The notes under the pieces were generated by a model. That model was not told where the DNA came from. It worked only from the letters and a program-made list of their open reading frames with translations, and did no database searches. Shown piece by piece: positions 49,675-60,399 of a stretch of 64,000 nucleotides of DNA. Origin of the DNA: Filosporella fistucella (lineage: Eukaryota; Ascomycota; Leotiomycetes; Helotiales); NCBI GenBank assembly GCA_030077755.1, contig JAQJZZ010000010.1, positions 868,001 through 932,000 on the forward strand, written 5' to 3'. The translations under genes were made by a program, and so were the position numbers. Each line of letters starts with the position of its first letter. Within the stretch, counting starts at the first letter, position 1.

Positions 49675-51810
49675 GATGCTGACTGAAACCCTAAGTGAGA
49701 AATGTAATTAGAAAAAAGTGAGGATAGTAGCTATTGCTACACAAGAAGTATAAGGTGCTGAAAGCAAGCTGGACCTGAAGATATGGATGTCGAACGACCT
49801 GACTATTAAATAGAAAAAGTTCTCGAGGCTGCCAAAACAAACGCTTGTCTGTAAATGAACAAACCGATGTCAATCTCTCTAGCTTCGAGTACTCCTACCT
49901 CGAACCTGCCAAAGCTGACGCCCGGATACTCATCAAACAAAGTTTTCGCCATGTTTTCCTGGGGTTCCTAGTCACCCACTACCTTCCGTAGTGCTTGGCT
50001 CGACTCATGAAAAAGACTCCAAGTGCCCAGGATCTCGATGTGGAGACCGAGTTTGCAATACAAAGTTTCCATTTGCGGGTTAGAAGCCGTCGAAGAGACG
50101 TCCGCTCCGACGTAAGAGCCGCCAGTGGCTTTTTTTCGTTGATTGTTTCCGCAATGCAAGTAAGACAAGCCTGTAAGTGTGGGGAGTGGAGTGAGGAGTT
50201 CCCCGTATTTCATCCCACTTCTAGGTCCGGCTTCCCTGATCAGGGCAACCGATGCACTGAAGCAACAGTAGGATTGGCACGGCGTTTGCTTCTGTCGAAT
50301 AGGAGCAAGCTCGGCGTATGGATCGACTCCACGAAGTATCCGCCATCATCAACGTCATGTTAGACTATTTCAACCTCTTCTCGATCTCTTCTAATCTCAT
50401 ACACATGACTTACGTGAAACGTGACTTGGCCCGATGTCGTTGAGCAATGGGTTACCCAAAGAGGTCATCCGCAAGAAATATCTCGATTCTGGGGCCCCAG
50501 AACACTTGCCATTGACGAGATATCTACTATTGTTTCAGAGTTGCGTGGACTTCGTAGTGCTCCAGAAGGATGGCTGATGGCTGATAAATACGATTTGCAT
50601 ATGAACTCTTCGAAGCACAGCAGTGAACGCTGAACCAAATGTTTACCCCTCACTTTGACGAAATGGCTGAAGACGAATGGTCTTTGCTTACAACTATACA
50701 AGAGTGTTGATGATGCCTGCTCTATTTCAGATGCCAATGTATAGATACATCGACTTTGTGATATAGATGTGGTTCGAAGTAGCTGCAAGTTCGAATAGCT
50801 TAAAAATCGAATGCCCATGCACCTTATATCAATTGAGAACTTGCAATACATAATGCATATACCAAGATGTTGTTGAATAACACAGCAGTTATATCCTTCA
50901 AAATATAACTGTGCGCAAGATTCACAGCTCCTCAATTTGTTGAAGAAGAATATAAGATTACTGTCTCGCTCTACCAGAAGTCTCGACACTGAAGTGACAG
51001 GTATGAATACCGATTCTGTCAACTAAGCAGAGAGCATCTATATTCTAAGATTGAAGGTGGCTGTAAATATGAGAACCAGTCTATCGTTGCAAAAGAGCAA
51101 ACATATAAAATTTTAAAATACATAGCGATATTCAACATCGTGCGACTTTCATCGATAACACAGAATAGGTAACACACACCCCTTATAATATCTAGGTGTA
51201 TATAGACAAATAGTCTCCTCTCCTACAACTTACTCACGTTCAGTACCCCGGTGGTTCATTAGTGTGTTCTTCACCAGATAGGTAACAATCAAGGGAGAAA
51301 AGGTTTGGGAGTAAGCCATAAACAGCTCTTCGGGAGTTGTACTAAGGGATTAGGGGTTCGAAGCCCCTATTCCTGAATGTTTTGCCATTTTTTTGGTCAT
51401 TTTTCGCAATTATTCTTGTCCGGATATTAGCCATGAATATCAATTCCTCTCACTTCTAAGATTTTTTGAGGGGAAGACGAAGTTATCCAAAAATGTGTTT
51501 TTTCGAGCTTCTCTCACAGGCGCAAATTTCAACACCGTGCTATCCGTGAGGCCATGCGAAAATAAATAAAACGGCCCTCAATGTCCTGTAATTTTTAGCA
51601 ACATCGCATTGCATCTTGGCGTATCGCAAATTCTTCCCTAACATTGTCTTCAGCATTCTTGATAAATTGGATGATACACCAGCAATGACACGGGTAGAAA
51701 CTTTCAATATACTCCTTTGCAAGGAATCCAAGCCAGTGGCGCTATCACTTCAAATACCCTTCACATACAAATCACTAGGAAAGTCGAGTTTTCTGAATCT
51801 CATGTGTCAA
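49675..51810. other. Intergenic region with structured element
   Basis: About 2.1 kb. No supported gene. It contains a pair of adjacent hairpins at 51322-51373 (next entry). The stretch 50640-51300 is AT-rich. Confidence 0.5.
51322..51373 (+). other. Two adjacent hairpins, the second with a tRNA T-arm / B-box-like loop
   Basis: Hairpin 1: ACAGCTC (51322-51328), loop TTCGG, GAGTTGT (51334-51340), seven pairs with one G-T. Hairpin 2: 51347-51356 pairs with 51364-51373, ten positions with one T-T mismatch, around the 7-nt loop TTCGAAG. The loop and flanks GGTTCGAAGCC match the RNA polymerase III B-box except at one position, and a TTTT lies 15 nt beyond. A full tRNA cloverleaf could not be built: no acceptor 5' strand or anticodon arm fits. 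Could be a decayed tRNA, a tRNA-derived element, or a structured RNA. Confidence 0.4.
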
Positions 51811-52755
51811 TTACAGCTTCTCAAACCTCGGCTTAGTCTTCTTCAACCCGCTCAACATCGCCCTTTCCACATCACTCGTCTGTATATTCGCAGCGTTCCA
51901 GACTCCTGTATACCTCAAACTATCCGCCAACTTATTATCCCTCGCATGATTCAACAATTCCTTGGTCCCCTGCACCGCAACCGGACTCTTACTAGCCAGC
52001 AACTCGGCCATCTCTATCGCTTTGTGCACAGCCTTTTCCTTATTTTCTAATACCTGGCTGACGAAACCTACTCGGTATGCTTCTTCAGCTCCGAATATAC
52101 GAGCTGAGAGAGAGACGTCTTTAACCCAGGAGAAACTTCCTACGATTTTCGGGAGACGGGACAGGGTGCCAATATCTGCTGCGAGTCCGATATCTACTTC
52201 TTTCACGGCAAGCTTGACGTCGGAAGTGCAAATTCGGATATCGGCGCAGGTGGATATATCAAGAGCGAGACCGAAGGAGAAACCGTGGAGAACACAGATA
52301 ACAGCTAGGATCGTGTTAGCATACCCTCAAAGCTCTGCAAGACTGAAAAAAAGGGACATCTCCAAACGAGATAACAACGGTAGGATTAAAATCAGGAAAT
52401 ACGTACGTTTCTCACACTTCTCCACACTACTAATGCAATCCTGGAACTCCTGCACATGTCTCTTAATCCCTGTTCCCTTCCTAGCTACATCTTGTTCTCC
52501 CTTCTGCTGCGCCAATATCCCATTCTGACTTGCAGCTTCTACATCCAGTCCGGCTGTGAATGCTCGATCGCCTGCTCCCGATAGAATGATGGCACGGACA
52601 TCTGGGTCGAGGGAGAGGGTATCAAAGACGGTCTTGAACTCGAGCCACATGGCTTCGTAGAAGGCATTGAGCTTTTCAGGGCGGTTAATCTGTACATGGC
52701 GTACAAAAGGAGAGGGTGTGCTGACTAGGAAGTGCTTGTAGGTTGGATTTGCCAT
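51811..52755 (-). CDS. Delta3,5-delta2,4-dienoyl-CoA isomerase (crotonase family)
   Basis: Beta-oxidation enzyme that shifts double bonds of unsaturated acyl-CoAs, related to mammalian ECH1 and yeast Dci1. Two exons (52755-52407 and 52304-51811), intron GTACGT...CTAG, 280 residues. The conserved CoA-binding and isomerase segments are present: SGAGDRAFTAGLDV, VICVLHGFSFGLALD, and DVKLAVKEVDIGLAADIGTLSRLPKIVG, which holds the Glu and Asp catalytic residues that mark dienoyl isomerases and separate them from hydratases. The C-terminus is FEKL, similar to a peroxisomal PTS1 but with Glu instead of a small residue at position -3. No mitochondrial targeting sequence is seen. Confidence 0.9.
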
Positions 52756-53200
52756 TGTGGTGGTAGCGAGAGGGGAGAGAAGGGAGGATGTTGAGGTGGC
52801 TTAATGGCTTCTTCAAGGAGTCTATAATCTATAACAGAGTATCTTGTGAGAGAAAATTCGTAGAAGGATGGACTAATTTTAAGGAATTGCAGCTGTCAAA
52901 TTGTAGTTCAGATGTCAGATTACTATCCCGAGACCTTTCGCACGCAAGGCTGAGCCGAGGCTTGTTCGGGCCAGCTAGAACCATGCTCTTGGCAACTCAC
53001 GGGGGCGGAGACAACTCCAGACACAATTGCTGCCCTCCACGTTCGCATGTCGAGATATTCACGGCTTTATGTTTTCATGTTCAAAAGAGCCAAAGGTAAT
53101 AACTAGAAGGTCTATAATGAATGCCCCCTTATTTCCATCATTTTCATATCCATATCCATATGCCTATCCCATGCTAATGCAACTGTAAACTCATCTATTT
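52756..53200. other. Intergenic region
   Basis: About 445 nt between two minus-strand genes: promoter of the isomerase and the 3' flank of the fusion gene... on the opposite side. No further feature recognised. Copies of CATATC in tandem lie at 53145-53162. Confidence 0.5.
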
Positions 53201-56080
53201 TCAGACGTCTGCCTCTGCGGCCATCATCATCTTGTATCTCTGCATAATAACCTCGTCCATTGGACCTAATATACTGATAACGGTTTCTCTCATCCTCACA
53301 CGGAAGAAGTACCGTACTAAATGCTCCAATCCACCCGCGTTCTTCCACTCTCCACGAATCTCCTCGAGGACCGGGAACAATGCGAAATCAGCTAATGAGA
53401 CAGTGTCGCCAGCCATGTATGTTGATTCTGCTGCTAGAGGATCCCATGCTACAATCTCTCGACGGAAAGCTATAATATCCAGAGGACGTGTTCGCCATTT
53501 CTTCAGTAGATCATTGGACTGCTGAAGGCGTGTAAATTGCTTCGCAAGTTCTACTTGTGATTTCGAAGCCGAAGAGGCATTTGATCTGGAGCCGTAGACC
53601 GAATCCAGATAGAGCATGATTGCAACATCGCCCTCGACGGTTGAGTGATTCATATCGTTATCGACGAACTTGACAGGCAAATTGGTCGGGACAGGTGGAG
53701 CATCAGCAGCTGTACTTCCGTTCTTCCAGTTGAAGGATGGAGATAAATGGCCCTCTTTCCACGAAATACCATATTCAGCAAGTAAAATCTTGACTCTTAA
53801 GTCTGCTGAAAAGTCACCCGAAAGGAAGAGAATTGTGTCGTTAGAACAGTGCAGTACGTCGGAACCATTCCCGTAGATTTCTTGCCAATTGAACTCAGAC
53901 GCATGATTCTCTCTGCTGAATGCTCTGATCATCTTCTCTGACTCAGCCTTATTCCCATTGATAACTGGTCTTGCCTTGGGTTTTGTTTTTGCTACGGCGC
54001 CCTGGCCCCAAATCTTGCGTTGATCTTTATCGAGGAATGTCCCAATCAACCTGAATGTCAAAGAAATACGACCACCGTCGTAAGCCAGCTCCTCTTCTGA
54101 CTTCTCTTTCTCCATCCTCTTGTCTTGACGAATGCCGTGGAGCCAACGCATATTTGTAACAAGTCCCATCCTACACAATGAATTGTGAGGCAGTGGAGCT
54201 CTGCAGACTTTGCGAGGAGATGTTGTCTCTGGCTCCGGGACATCTTCACGCCTGTCCGCCTTTTTGGTACGAAATACCATCGTTCTTTGGGCACCGAGAC
54301 TGACATTAGCGATGTAAGTGTCATGAACAATGTCCAGGGTCTTGTCGCTATGCTCCGAAATATGATCCGTTCCATCTCGGTAGAATTGAATTAATACGTG
54401 GTTAACCGAGTGTCCCAGTTTCCTCTCAACCTCTTCTCGAATGAGCAACACATTTTTAGAGAATGGGAGAAGTTGTGGAGACTCGTCTGCCGGATGTCTG
54501 TAAATTGGATGGCTTCCATCCTCTCCTATATCACCCTGGACAGCCACCAGTCGTGGGACATCTCCACCCTGGTGAGACATCTTTTGCCAACGAACTTCAT
54601 CCCGAATTTTATCAAAGATACCCTCTGCAGTCTTGGTATCAAGAAGATCATGAATGATTGTGGTGTCTCCCTCACATAGCGCATCCATCTCATCCCCATC
54701 GTCGCCTCTCCTACGCCCTCGTGATTTCCCTCCCATTGTCTCTTGCGTAGTAGAAGAAGATTGTGAATCGGCAATACTTCTCTCGTCTTCTGATAATGGC
54801 ACTGGTAGATTCTCTAACGCTTGAGATGCGGCAAGCAGGGTGGTTGATGTTGGAGATTGAGGTACTTTGTCGCCGTTTGAGCTTTCTCCTGTTTCCCTCG
54901 GTCGAGGTGGGGAATGGCGTCGTCGAGTCTTTATCTTCGTTTTGACTCTTTCTCTCTTCTTGCCGTCTCCTTCAGTTGGTCTTATCGGCAGCTTCAATTC
55001 CGGTGACTCGCTGCGGTCACCATCTGTTGGGAATGACTCCACATCTTGAGGTTCCAACATAGCCGCAGCCACATTGTCTGGCGACCCAGTGGAATTCTCG
55101 CCTCTCTGCAGGGCTGAACCACCAAGTCTCAGATTCAAGTTGGCCATCAGATTCTCCAACCCGGACCTATTATTGTTCCTTTGCGGTGGTCGCTGATGTC
55201 GTCGCGGAGGGGCTTGACTTCTTCTCGCTTTCCGTCTTATCTCTTCTACCAGATCCTCACTGTTGGTTATATCGCACCCAGTAAATTCCGTTAAACGCCG
55301 TAGTGCCTCGTCATGTCTGGCCTTACTTCTGTATCCAAGACAGTCGTCGATGATAGTAATTCCATATCCATGACGTGCAGCATCCATGGTTGTTGCAAAA
55401 ACACTTATGTTTGTCAACGAACCACATATGTAAATGTCAGTCACAAATTTAGCTCGCAGGATCTGGACCAGGCTTCCATCTTTAAATGCGGAGTACCAGC
55501 TCTTCTGAAATACCACATCCTTCTCCTTGTCAATCTTTTCGCTCGCCGCCTGGCAGAGATTTGAGCCCGGCGAATTCAACAGGACGATCTGCGGCTTTTG
55601 CCCTGAATTGAGGGTCAAGTATGTCTCTTCTACCACATCTGTCTCATCCTCGTCCACTTCCAGCGCAGGACTCCTTTCCGAGCGCCGACCATTGGCCTCT
55701 GCGATTCTTCCGTGATGATCCAGAAGCTTTTGCGAAGGCCTTGGTGGAGTTGTGAGATGCGCATCACCACCGCGTTTCCTGGGACAAAGTTCAGAGTCTG
55801 TAATAACACTTTCGCTTTCACCATGAGACAAATTGACTGGCCGTGAAGCTTCAAAAACACTACGGATCCAGATGATATTCCCCGACGGTCGAAAATCAGG
55901 GAGTAGACTCAGTATGTTCTCGACGAAGTTTGGAGGATTTTCGACAGGAAGTATTCCACCCGTCGAGACAAAATCATTCTGCAAATCCAGGATGAGCAGG
56001 GCCTGGCGCGTCCGCACAAAGGGCAGATTGTTCTCGTCGATTTCGAACATTATAGGTAGCCTAGCAGAGAACATTGTCAA
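53201..56080 (-). CDS. Three-domain fusion: isochorismatase-like, AlkB-like dioxygenase, GST-like
   Basis: Intronless, 959 residues. (1) About 25-275: isochorismatase-like hydrolase fold, with Asp32 in LLILDLQNDF, Lys193 in VVFQKSWYSAF and the GxxTxx(C)V motif as ICGSLTNISVFATTMDA, where the nucleophile position is Ser226. (2) About 290-470: disordered, basic and Ser-rich linker. (3) About 475-685: AlkB-type 2-oxoglutarate/Fe(II) oxygenase of the ALKBH2/3 type, with HVLIQFYRDGTDHISEHSD (iron ligands His577 and Asp579), a probable distal His648 and the 2OG-binding R-x5-R as Arg671 and Arg677. (4) About 745-945: thioredoxin/GST-like region with the GST C-terminal motif YMAGDTVSLADFALFPV. The start may be MTMFSARLP or the third ATG, MFEIDENN. 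Likely role: nucleic-acid dealkylation repair or RNA demethylation; the added domains are unexplained. Confidence 0.9.
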   Translation of the reverse strand: MTMFSARLPIMFEIDENNLPFVRTRQALLILDLQNDFVSTGGILPVENPPNFVENILSLLPDFRPSGNIIWIRSVFEASRPVNLSHGESESVITDSELCPRKRGGDAHLTTPPRPSQKLLDHHGRIAEANGRRSERSPALEVDEDETDVVEETYLTLNSGQKPQIVLLNSPGSNLCQAASEKIDKEKDVVFQKSWYSAFKDGSLVQILRAKFVTDIYICGSLTNISVFATTMDAARHGYGITIIDDCLGYRSKARHDEALRRLTEFTGCDITNSEDLVEEIRRKARRSQAPPRRHQRPPQRNNNRSGLENLMANLNLRLGGSALQRGENSTGSPDNVAAAMLEPQDVESFPTDGDRSESPELKLPIRPTEGDGKKRERVKTKIKTRRRHSPPRPRETGESSNGDKVPQSPTSTTLLAASQALENLPVPLSEDERSIADSQSSSTTQETMGGKSRGRRRGDDGDEMDALCEGDTTIIHDLLDTKTAEGIFDKIRDEVRWQKMSHQGGDVPRLVAVQGDIGEDGSHPIYRHPADESPQLLPFSKNVLLIREEVERKLGHSVNHVLIQFYRDGTDHISEHSDKTLDIVHDTYIANVSLGAQRTMVFRTKKADRREDVPEPETTSPRKVCRAPLPHNSLCRMGLVTNMRWLHGIRQDKRMEKEKSEEELAYDGGRISLTFRLIGTFLDKDQRKIWGQGAVAKTKPKARPVINGNKAESEKMIRAFSRENHASEFNWQEIYGNGSDVLHCSNDTILFLSGDFSADLRVKILLAEYGISWKEGHLSPSFNWKNGSTAADAPPVPTNLPVKFVDNDMNHSTVEGDVAIMLYLDSVYGSRSNASSASKSQVELAKQFTRLQQSNDLLKKWRTRPLDIIAFRREIVAWDPLAAESTYMAGDTVSLADFALFPVLEEIRGEWKNAGGLEHLVRYFFRVRMRETVISILGPMDEVIMQRYKMMMAAEADV

Positions 56081-58915
56081 TTATGGTCAATTGTGGAAGA
56101 GAGTCGCAAAGTCGCAAAGTCACCAAAGACATCTGCAAGTACTGCGAGAACAGATCTATTGCTGGGGAAAATATCATATGCCACATGAACAGATCTGGGA
56201 AGCTTCCGGACTTACAGTTATATCAGGCCAAATTTTTGTTTTATTGCGTAGGTCATTGCAGGGTAAATACAGCCGCCAGACAGGTAGGGAAGGAGGGTGC
56301 AGTGACACGGCATGGCTGTGAGATTCTGTAGGCTACCGGCAGTCAGATGCAGCAGCAGCTGTTTCAATGACTTGTTGGAAAGGCGACAATGATAGCTGCG
56401 AGTCCATGGTATCTGCAGACGACAGGTATAATAGGAAGTCAGGGAGGCCAGGTAGCGCAAGAGCGGGGAGGGGGATAAGAGAGGAGGATGTTTGAGGAGA
56501 GGAAAGAAATGGGCGAGCAAGTGCAATGGAACATGGGGGGTTACTGTAAGGTCAGGGAACAGTGGACGAAGGCGTGAGGTGTGCGGAACCTCCACCTGGG
56601 CTACGGAGTACTTTGTCCACATACTTACACGCCTGCCGCCTACCTTACCTTACTTTACAGTACGAGTACTTTAATGGTGGAGACACCACAGGGGAAGGTC
56701 TGGCATTAAGAGCACCGTTAATTACCCAAAAGAGGCATTTAGCAACAGATAGAAGCAGATGCTTAATGCGAAATGGTATGGAAATGCGGGAATAGGCGTC
56801 AAAGTTGTGTGGAACAGGGCGTTTAGTATGGATATGATTGGAGAGGTGGAATTATTGTGTGTGGGTTGTGTTGATTTTCGTTTTCACGATACAGCCAGCG
56901 TTGTACTTCCTCCTATGGTATATAGAGCAGTCGATCTGTTGAATGTACCTTGCCTATACCCATACTGACAGAGGTAGACCAGTCGCACTTCGTTGATTTC
57001 GGTCAATGGGTACCAATAGTACTCTATAAGTCCAAGTCGCTTCAGTCAGCCTTCAATGGAATATCAACTTGCTATCGCACTTCATTCAGTCAACCTCCTT
57101 CACACAAATCAAAACCACTCTTGCCTTCCCTTACCTTGCTTGCCCTAACCTACCTTTACCTCCCTACCCTCCCTACCAAGAAAACCGTTGAAACCGCTTC
57201 CCCTTTACAGCCAGCCATCTCCCGCCATCTCCCCCTTTCCTCCCTCCTCGTCTGTTTTTCCCCCTTCCACACTCTCCCTGCACGCCTGCATGGCATCAAC
57301 ACTTCCGGCTCATACCCTGGAGATCAAAAAGCTAGGGGACCTGGAACGCCTAAAGCCTACTGGACTGCACGAAACGAACTCTGAAGTAGCTCGAGTAGCT
57401 CCATAGAAATTGTGAGTGAGTGAGCGGAGAGACAGCGGCGGTCTCTCCAAAATCTCCATTATTCGCTGGCACTGCATGCAGTGAAAAAAGTTGACTTTGT
57501 GGTCTTGCGCCGAGGCTTACGAGGCGCGAGGTTAGGGCTCAGTCGGCTGCGGCGTTCAATCCGTGTATGCCGGCTCAAATCGAAAGTGGTGATGGTAAAG
57601 TAATTGCAAACTTCGATTGGCTTTAATATGGACGTTGCAGGTGAGAGGGTGTGATTCTCTGCATGCAAGGTCGATGTCCGCTGCAAGAGGCTTCGGCTTC
57701 ATATTAAGGTGGTGGTCGTAGTGGCGGTCGTATTGGTGGTGGATACATGTATCTGGTTTGTCTATCTTGCAGTTTGCTGTGTCCGGAAGATGTGTGTCTT
57801 CTGTTGAGGTGTGGGAGACAGATGACAGGGCAAAGACAAGGTCGGCCTTGCATGTCCGCAATGCAGTAAGAATGCCACATGGAAAGGCGAGCATCATATT
57901 CCGGTTGCAGATCATACCTTAAGGGACAACTCGATCGAGCGCTCCGGAGCAAGTACGAGTACTGCTTCTATTCTTGCATTTCGTTTCGTCAACACGAAAC
58001 TCTTGGTAGCATGGCTCCGCGGCCGCTCCCGGATGCTCTCGAAGCCGGAAAGAACTGCTGAAAGTCGAAAATCAGATCAGATAAGAAAGACAATGTAGAT
58101 GCTCGAGCGAGGCGACTTTCTGAGACATCGCCACATGGACACGGTGCTTATCCTTGCTCAGCTGATTATCCTCCAGTGAGGATAAGAGAACTGGAAGAAT
58201 ATCAGAGTGTGATGAAAACATTCCAGACAAGGCCTAATCATCAATATCGGCACTTCCCAGCTTTTTGGCCAATCGTAAATTGAGCCGTTAGTGTCAACGC
58301 TCTCGGATGAACTCTCCCTATATTACGGAGTATATAACAAGTATCATAAGACTTTCTCGGCAACAGCAATAAGGTGACACGGAACATCCACGAGGGTTCA
58401 GACATGGAAGAACTCTTGATCTTTATAGGCTGCCTCGGGACCAAGAAGAAAAGGACAAGAAATTACTTGACGGCCCGAGAGATCTCTCACACTTCTGTCC
58501 ATGCATGTGTCTTTACTGAATGCCGTCCAAGAGTTTTTTTTTTTTTAAAAAAAAAAAGCCACGGAAACAACGTCTTGGAAATCTCAAGTGCCGGTTTGCT
58601 GTCCGTGAGCCAATCAAAATGGAAGAGTTGCGTGACATTTTGACGACGAAGAGAGTTCAATTTCCTTAAAAGTTTCCAAGATACTGTCTCAAGGTAGCTA
58701 CAACAATGGACATTGGCGAGGTCTCAATCGCTCACAGAACGCCTGAGATTCGATCTCAGCTGGGATTTTCAATTCCTATGGAATATCCCTTTCCCAGGGG
58801 TTCAATGAGCCCAAGCAGTTCCTAGATTTGTTCTCATCTCGCAAAGATCGATCGCCAGAGCAAATCAATACAATGGAGCAATGTGTAAGCTCTAACTCCC
58901 ACATTGCTCCACGCT
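56081..58915. other. Intergenic region
   Basis: About 2.8 kb. The plus strand is pyrimidine-rich at 57090-57260. A T13-A11 tract lies at 58534-58557. No supported gene; the short plus-strand frames at 56950-57400 are low-complexity Pro/Leu/Ser translations of the pyrimidine tract. Confidence 0.5.
58534..58557. repeat. T13-A11 palindromic homopolymer tract
   Basis: Thirteen T followed directly by eleven A. It could be a nucleosome-excluding promoter tract, or two back-to-back terminators or poly(A) tails; it is also the sort of place where assembly length errors occur. Confidence 0.8.
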
Positions 58916-59589
58916 TTACCTCCAACTCACCTCTCCAACCTCACTTACTCCCTTCCAACCCACCTCATCCACAACCTCCGTTCTCCTCTCCCTATCACCC
59001 CAAACCTCCTCAACACCAACTCCCTCCATAAACCCACCTACTTCTCCCTTCTCAACTCTCAACCAACCTCTCCACCCAAACATCACATCCCCACCAACAC
59101 CTCCATAAACCATAGTCCCAACCCACTCCCTTCCCTTACTCCTATGCTCACCTCCCAGCATATATCTTTCAACGCTCTCCAACGTAACCTTTAAATTACT
59201 CTTGATTGGTCGAAATACATGTACATGCTGCAACTCACATTTCAGATGACTTGCTGAAAAGCGTCCTTCGAGATCAAGAAGTGCAACTGTGCCATTAAGT
59301 CCAATGACCATGTTGTCAATCAGATGATATAACAATGGCAAACCTCGCCCAGTAATGGCTAGTTTTCCTCCATGATGTCCCCATAAAGTATCTAGTTCCT
59401 TAATACCAGTACGAGAGGGATTCGGGATGCTTGTTTGTCGGAGAGATGTAAGGAGCTGTATCAGGTTAGGACACCAGATGCTTATCGATAAGATCTCTCA
59501 CAAACCTCCTCTAAACTTCCATCCTCTACAGCAATCTCTCTCAACAACCTGGCGCCTAACACCTCCGTCGAAGAAACCATTCTCGCCAT
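58916..59589 (-). CDS. RAD51-paralogue, XRCC2/Rlp1-like, probably lacking a P-loop
   Basis: Two exons can be joined: MARMVSSTEVLGARLLREIA from 59589, then an intron with GTTTGT donor and a TACAG acceptor (about 59460-59506), then LLTSLRQTSIPNPSRTGIKELDTLW. The motif TGIKELDTLWG...GGKLAITG is the RAD51/RecA N-terminal ATPase-core signature, but the P-loop GxxGxGKT position reads GRGLPLLYHL, with no Lys-Thr. The second strand reads VALLDLEGRFSASHL, as in XRCC2. The frame closes at 58916 with TGG AGG TAA; a GTAAAG donor overlaps the end, so further 3' coding exons below 58916 are possible. XRCC2-like proteins work with other RAD51 paralogues (fission yeast Sws1-Rdl1-Rlp1) in recombination. It is head to head with SOM1, 121 nt away. 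Confidence 0.72.
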
Positions 59590-59710
59590 CCTATTCTTCG
59601 TACTCGGTCCCTCTCGGTCTCTACCCCAAGAAAATTCCCCCGCTGAAGGCCCGAAAGGCGGAATCGATTGCTTCACTTGGAGCTACCAGACGCCAACCTG
59701 GAAAAACAGC

Positions 59711-60083
59711 ATGGCACCACTAGTCGAATCGTTCCCTGTCTCTGCTCTGCCTCTACGCGCGCAGATCACAATGCAAGATAGGCGGCGGAAGGGATTCAAT
59801 GGCGATTTGAAGGCGTGTGAGCTGTTTGAGATGATGCAGTATAAATGCGAGGTGCAGGAGCCAGGGGTGAAGGATAGTTTGGTGCGGTGTTGGGAGGTGC
59901 AGAGATTGTTTAGGAAGTAAGTACTCTGTAGATTGTCGTGTGTAGAGCCAGAGGGGGGTTGGGGGGGGGATTGTGGGGTAAGCTGCTAAATGAGGCTGAT
60001 GGGAGCGTAGATGTCAGGATCGGAATGGAACTTTTACGGTGGAGACTACGGACTGGGAGGGGATGGGAAAGAAAAGTGCTTGA
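59711..60083 (+). CDS. SOM1: Mitochondrial inner-membrane peptidase-associated protein SOM1
   Basis: Small intermembrane-space protein that supports the Imp1/Imp2 inner membrane peptidase. Two exons, 59711-59916 and 60011-60083, with a GTAAGT...GTAG intron, give 92 residues. Diagnostic sequence: LKACELFEMMQYKCEVQEP, the second conserved Cys in LVRCWEVQRLFRK, and after the intron CQDRNGTFTVETTDWEG, the strongly conserved end of the fungal Som1 family. The four conserved cysteines suggest a twin-Cys helical hairpin. The first exon alone would look like an orphan 69-residue frame; the join restores the family's normal size. Confidence 0.93.
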
Positions 60084-60399
60084 AAGGCAGGAACTTCACT
60101 AGATGATACCAAGACATCCATACGACACGATGTCACATCGGACGAGACCAACAAGGGATGGAGTTCAGAATTGGGTGTGAAATGTTTTGATTTGCATTCT
60201 TAAATGCTTCAACGAGGACTTTGTGCCTCTCTCCATCCCATTCTCTGTACTCCTACAATATACAATCAGTCGCCGCTGATATTGTTAATGGCCATGCTCT
60301 AGTTCTGTCCAAACGCCACGCTAAGATGCAGATACCCATGCCATATATACGAGTCGAATCGTGAATCGTATGCTGCAAAATCTTCACCCCAAATTCAGT
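60084..60399. other. Intergenic region between convergent genes
   Basis: About 315 nt of probable 3' UTRs of SOM1 and TAF8. Confidence 0.55.

Noticed and set aside
56950..57406. Overlapping plus-strand frames rich in Pro, Leu and Ser
   Set aside because: Translations of a pyrimidine tract in a probable promoter, with no conserved motif.
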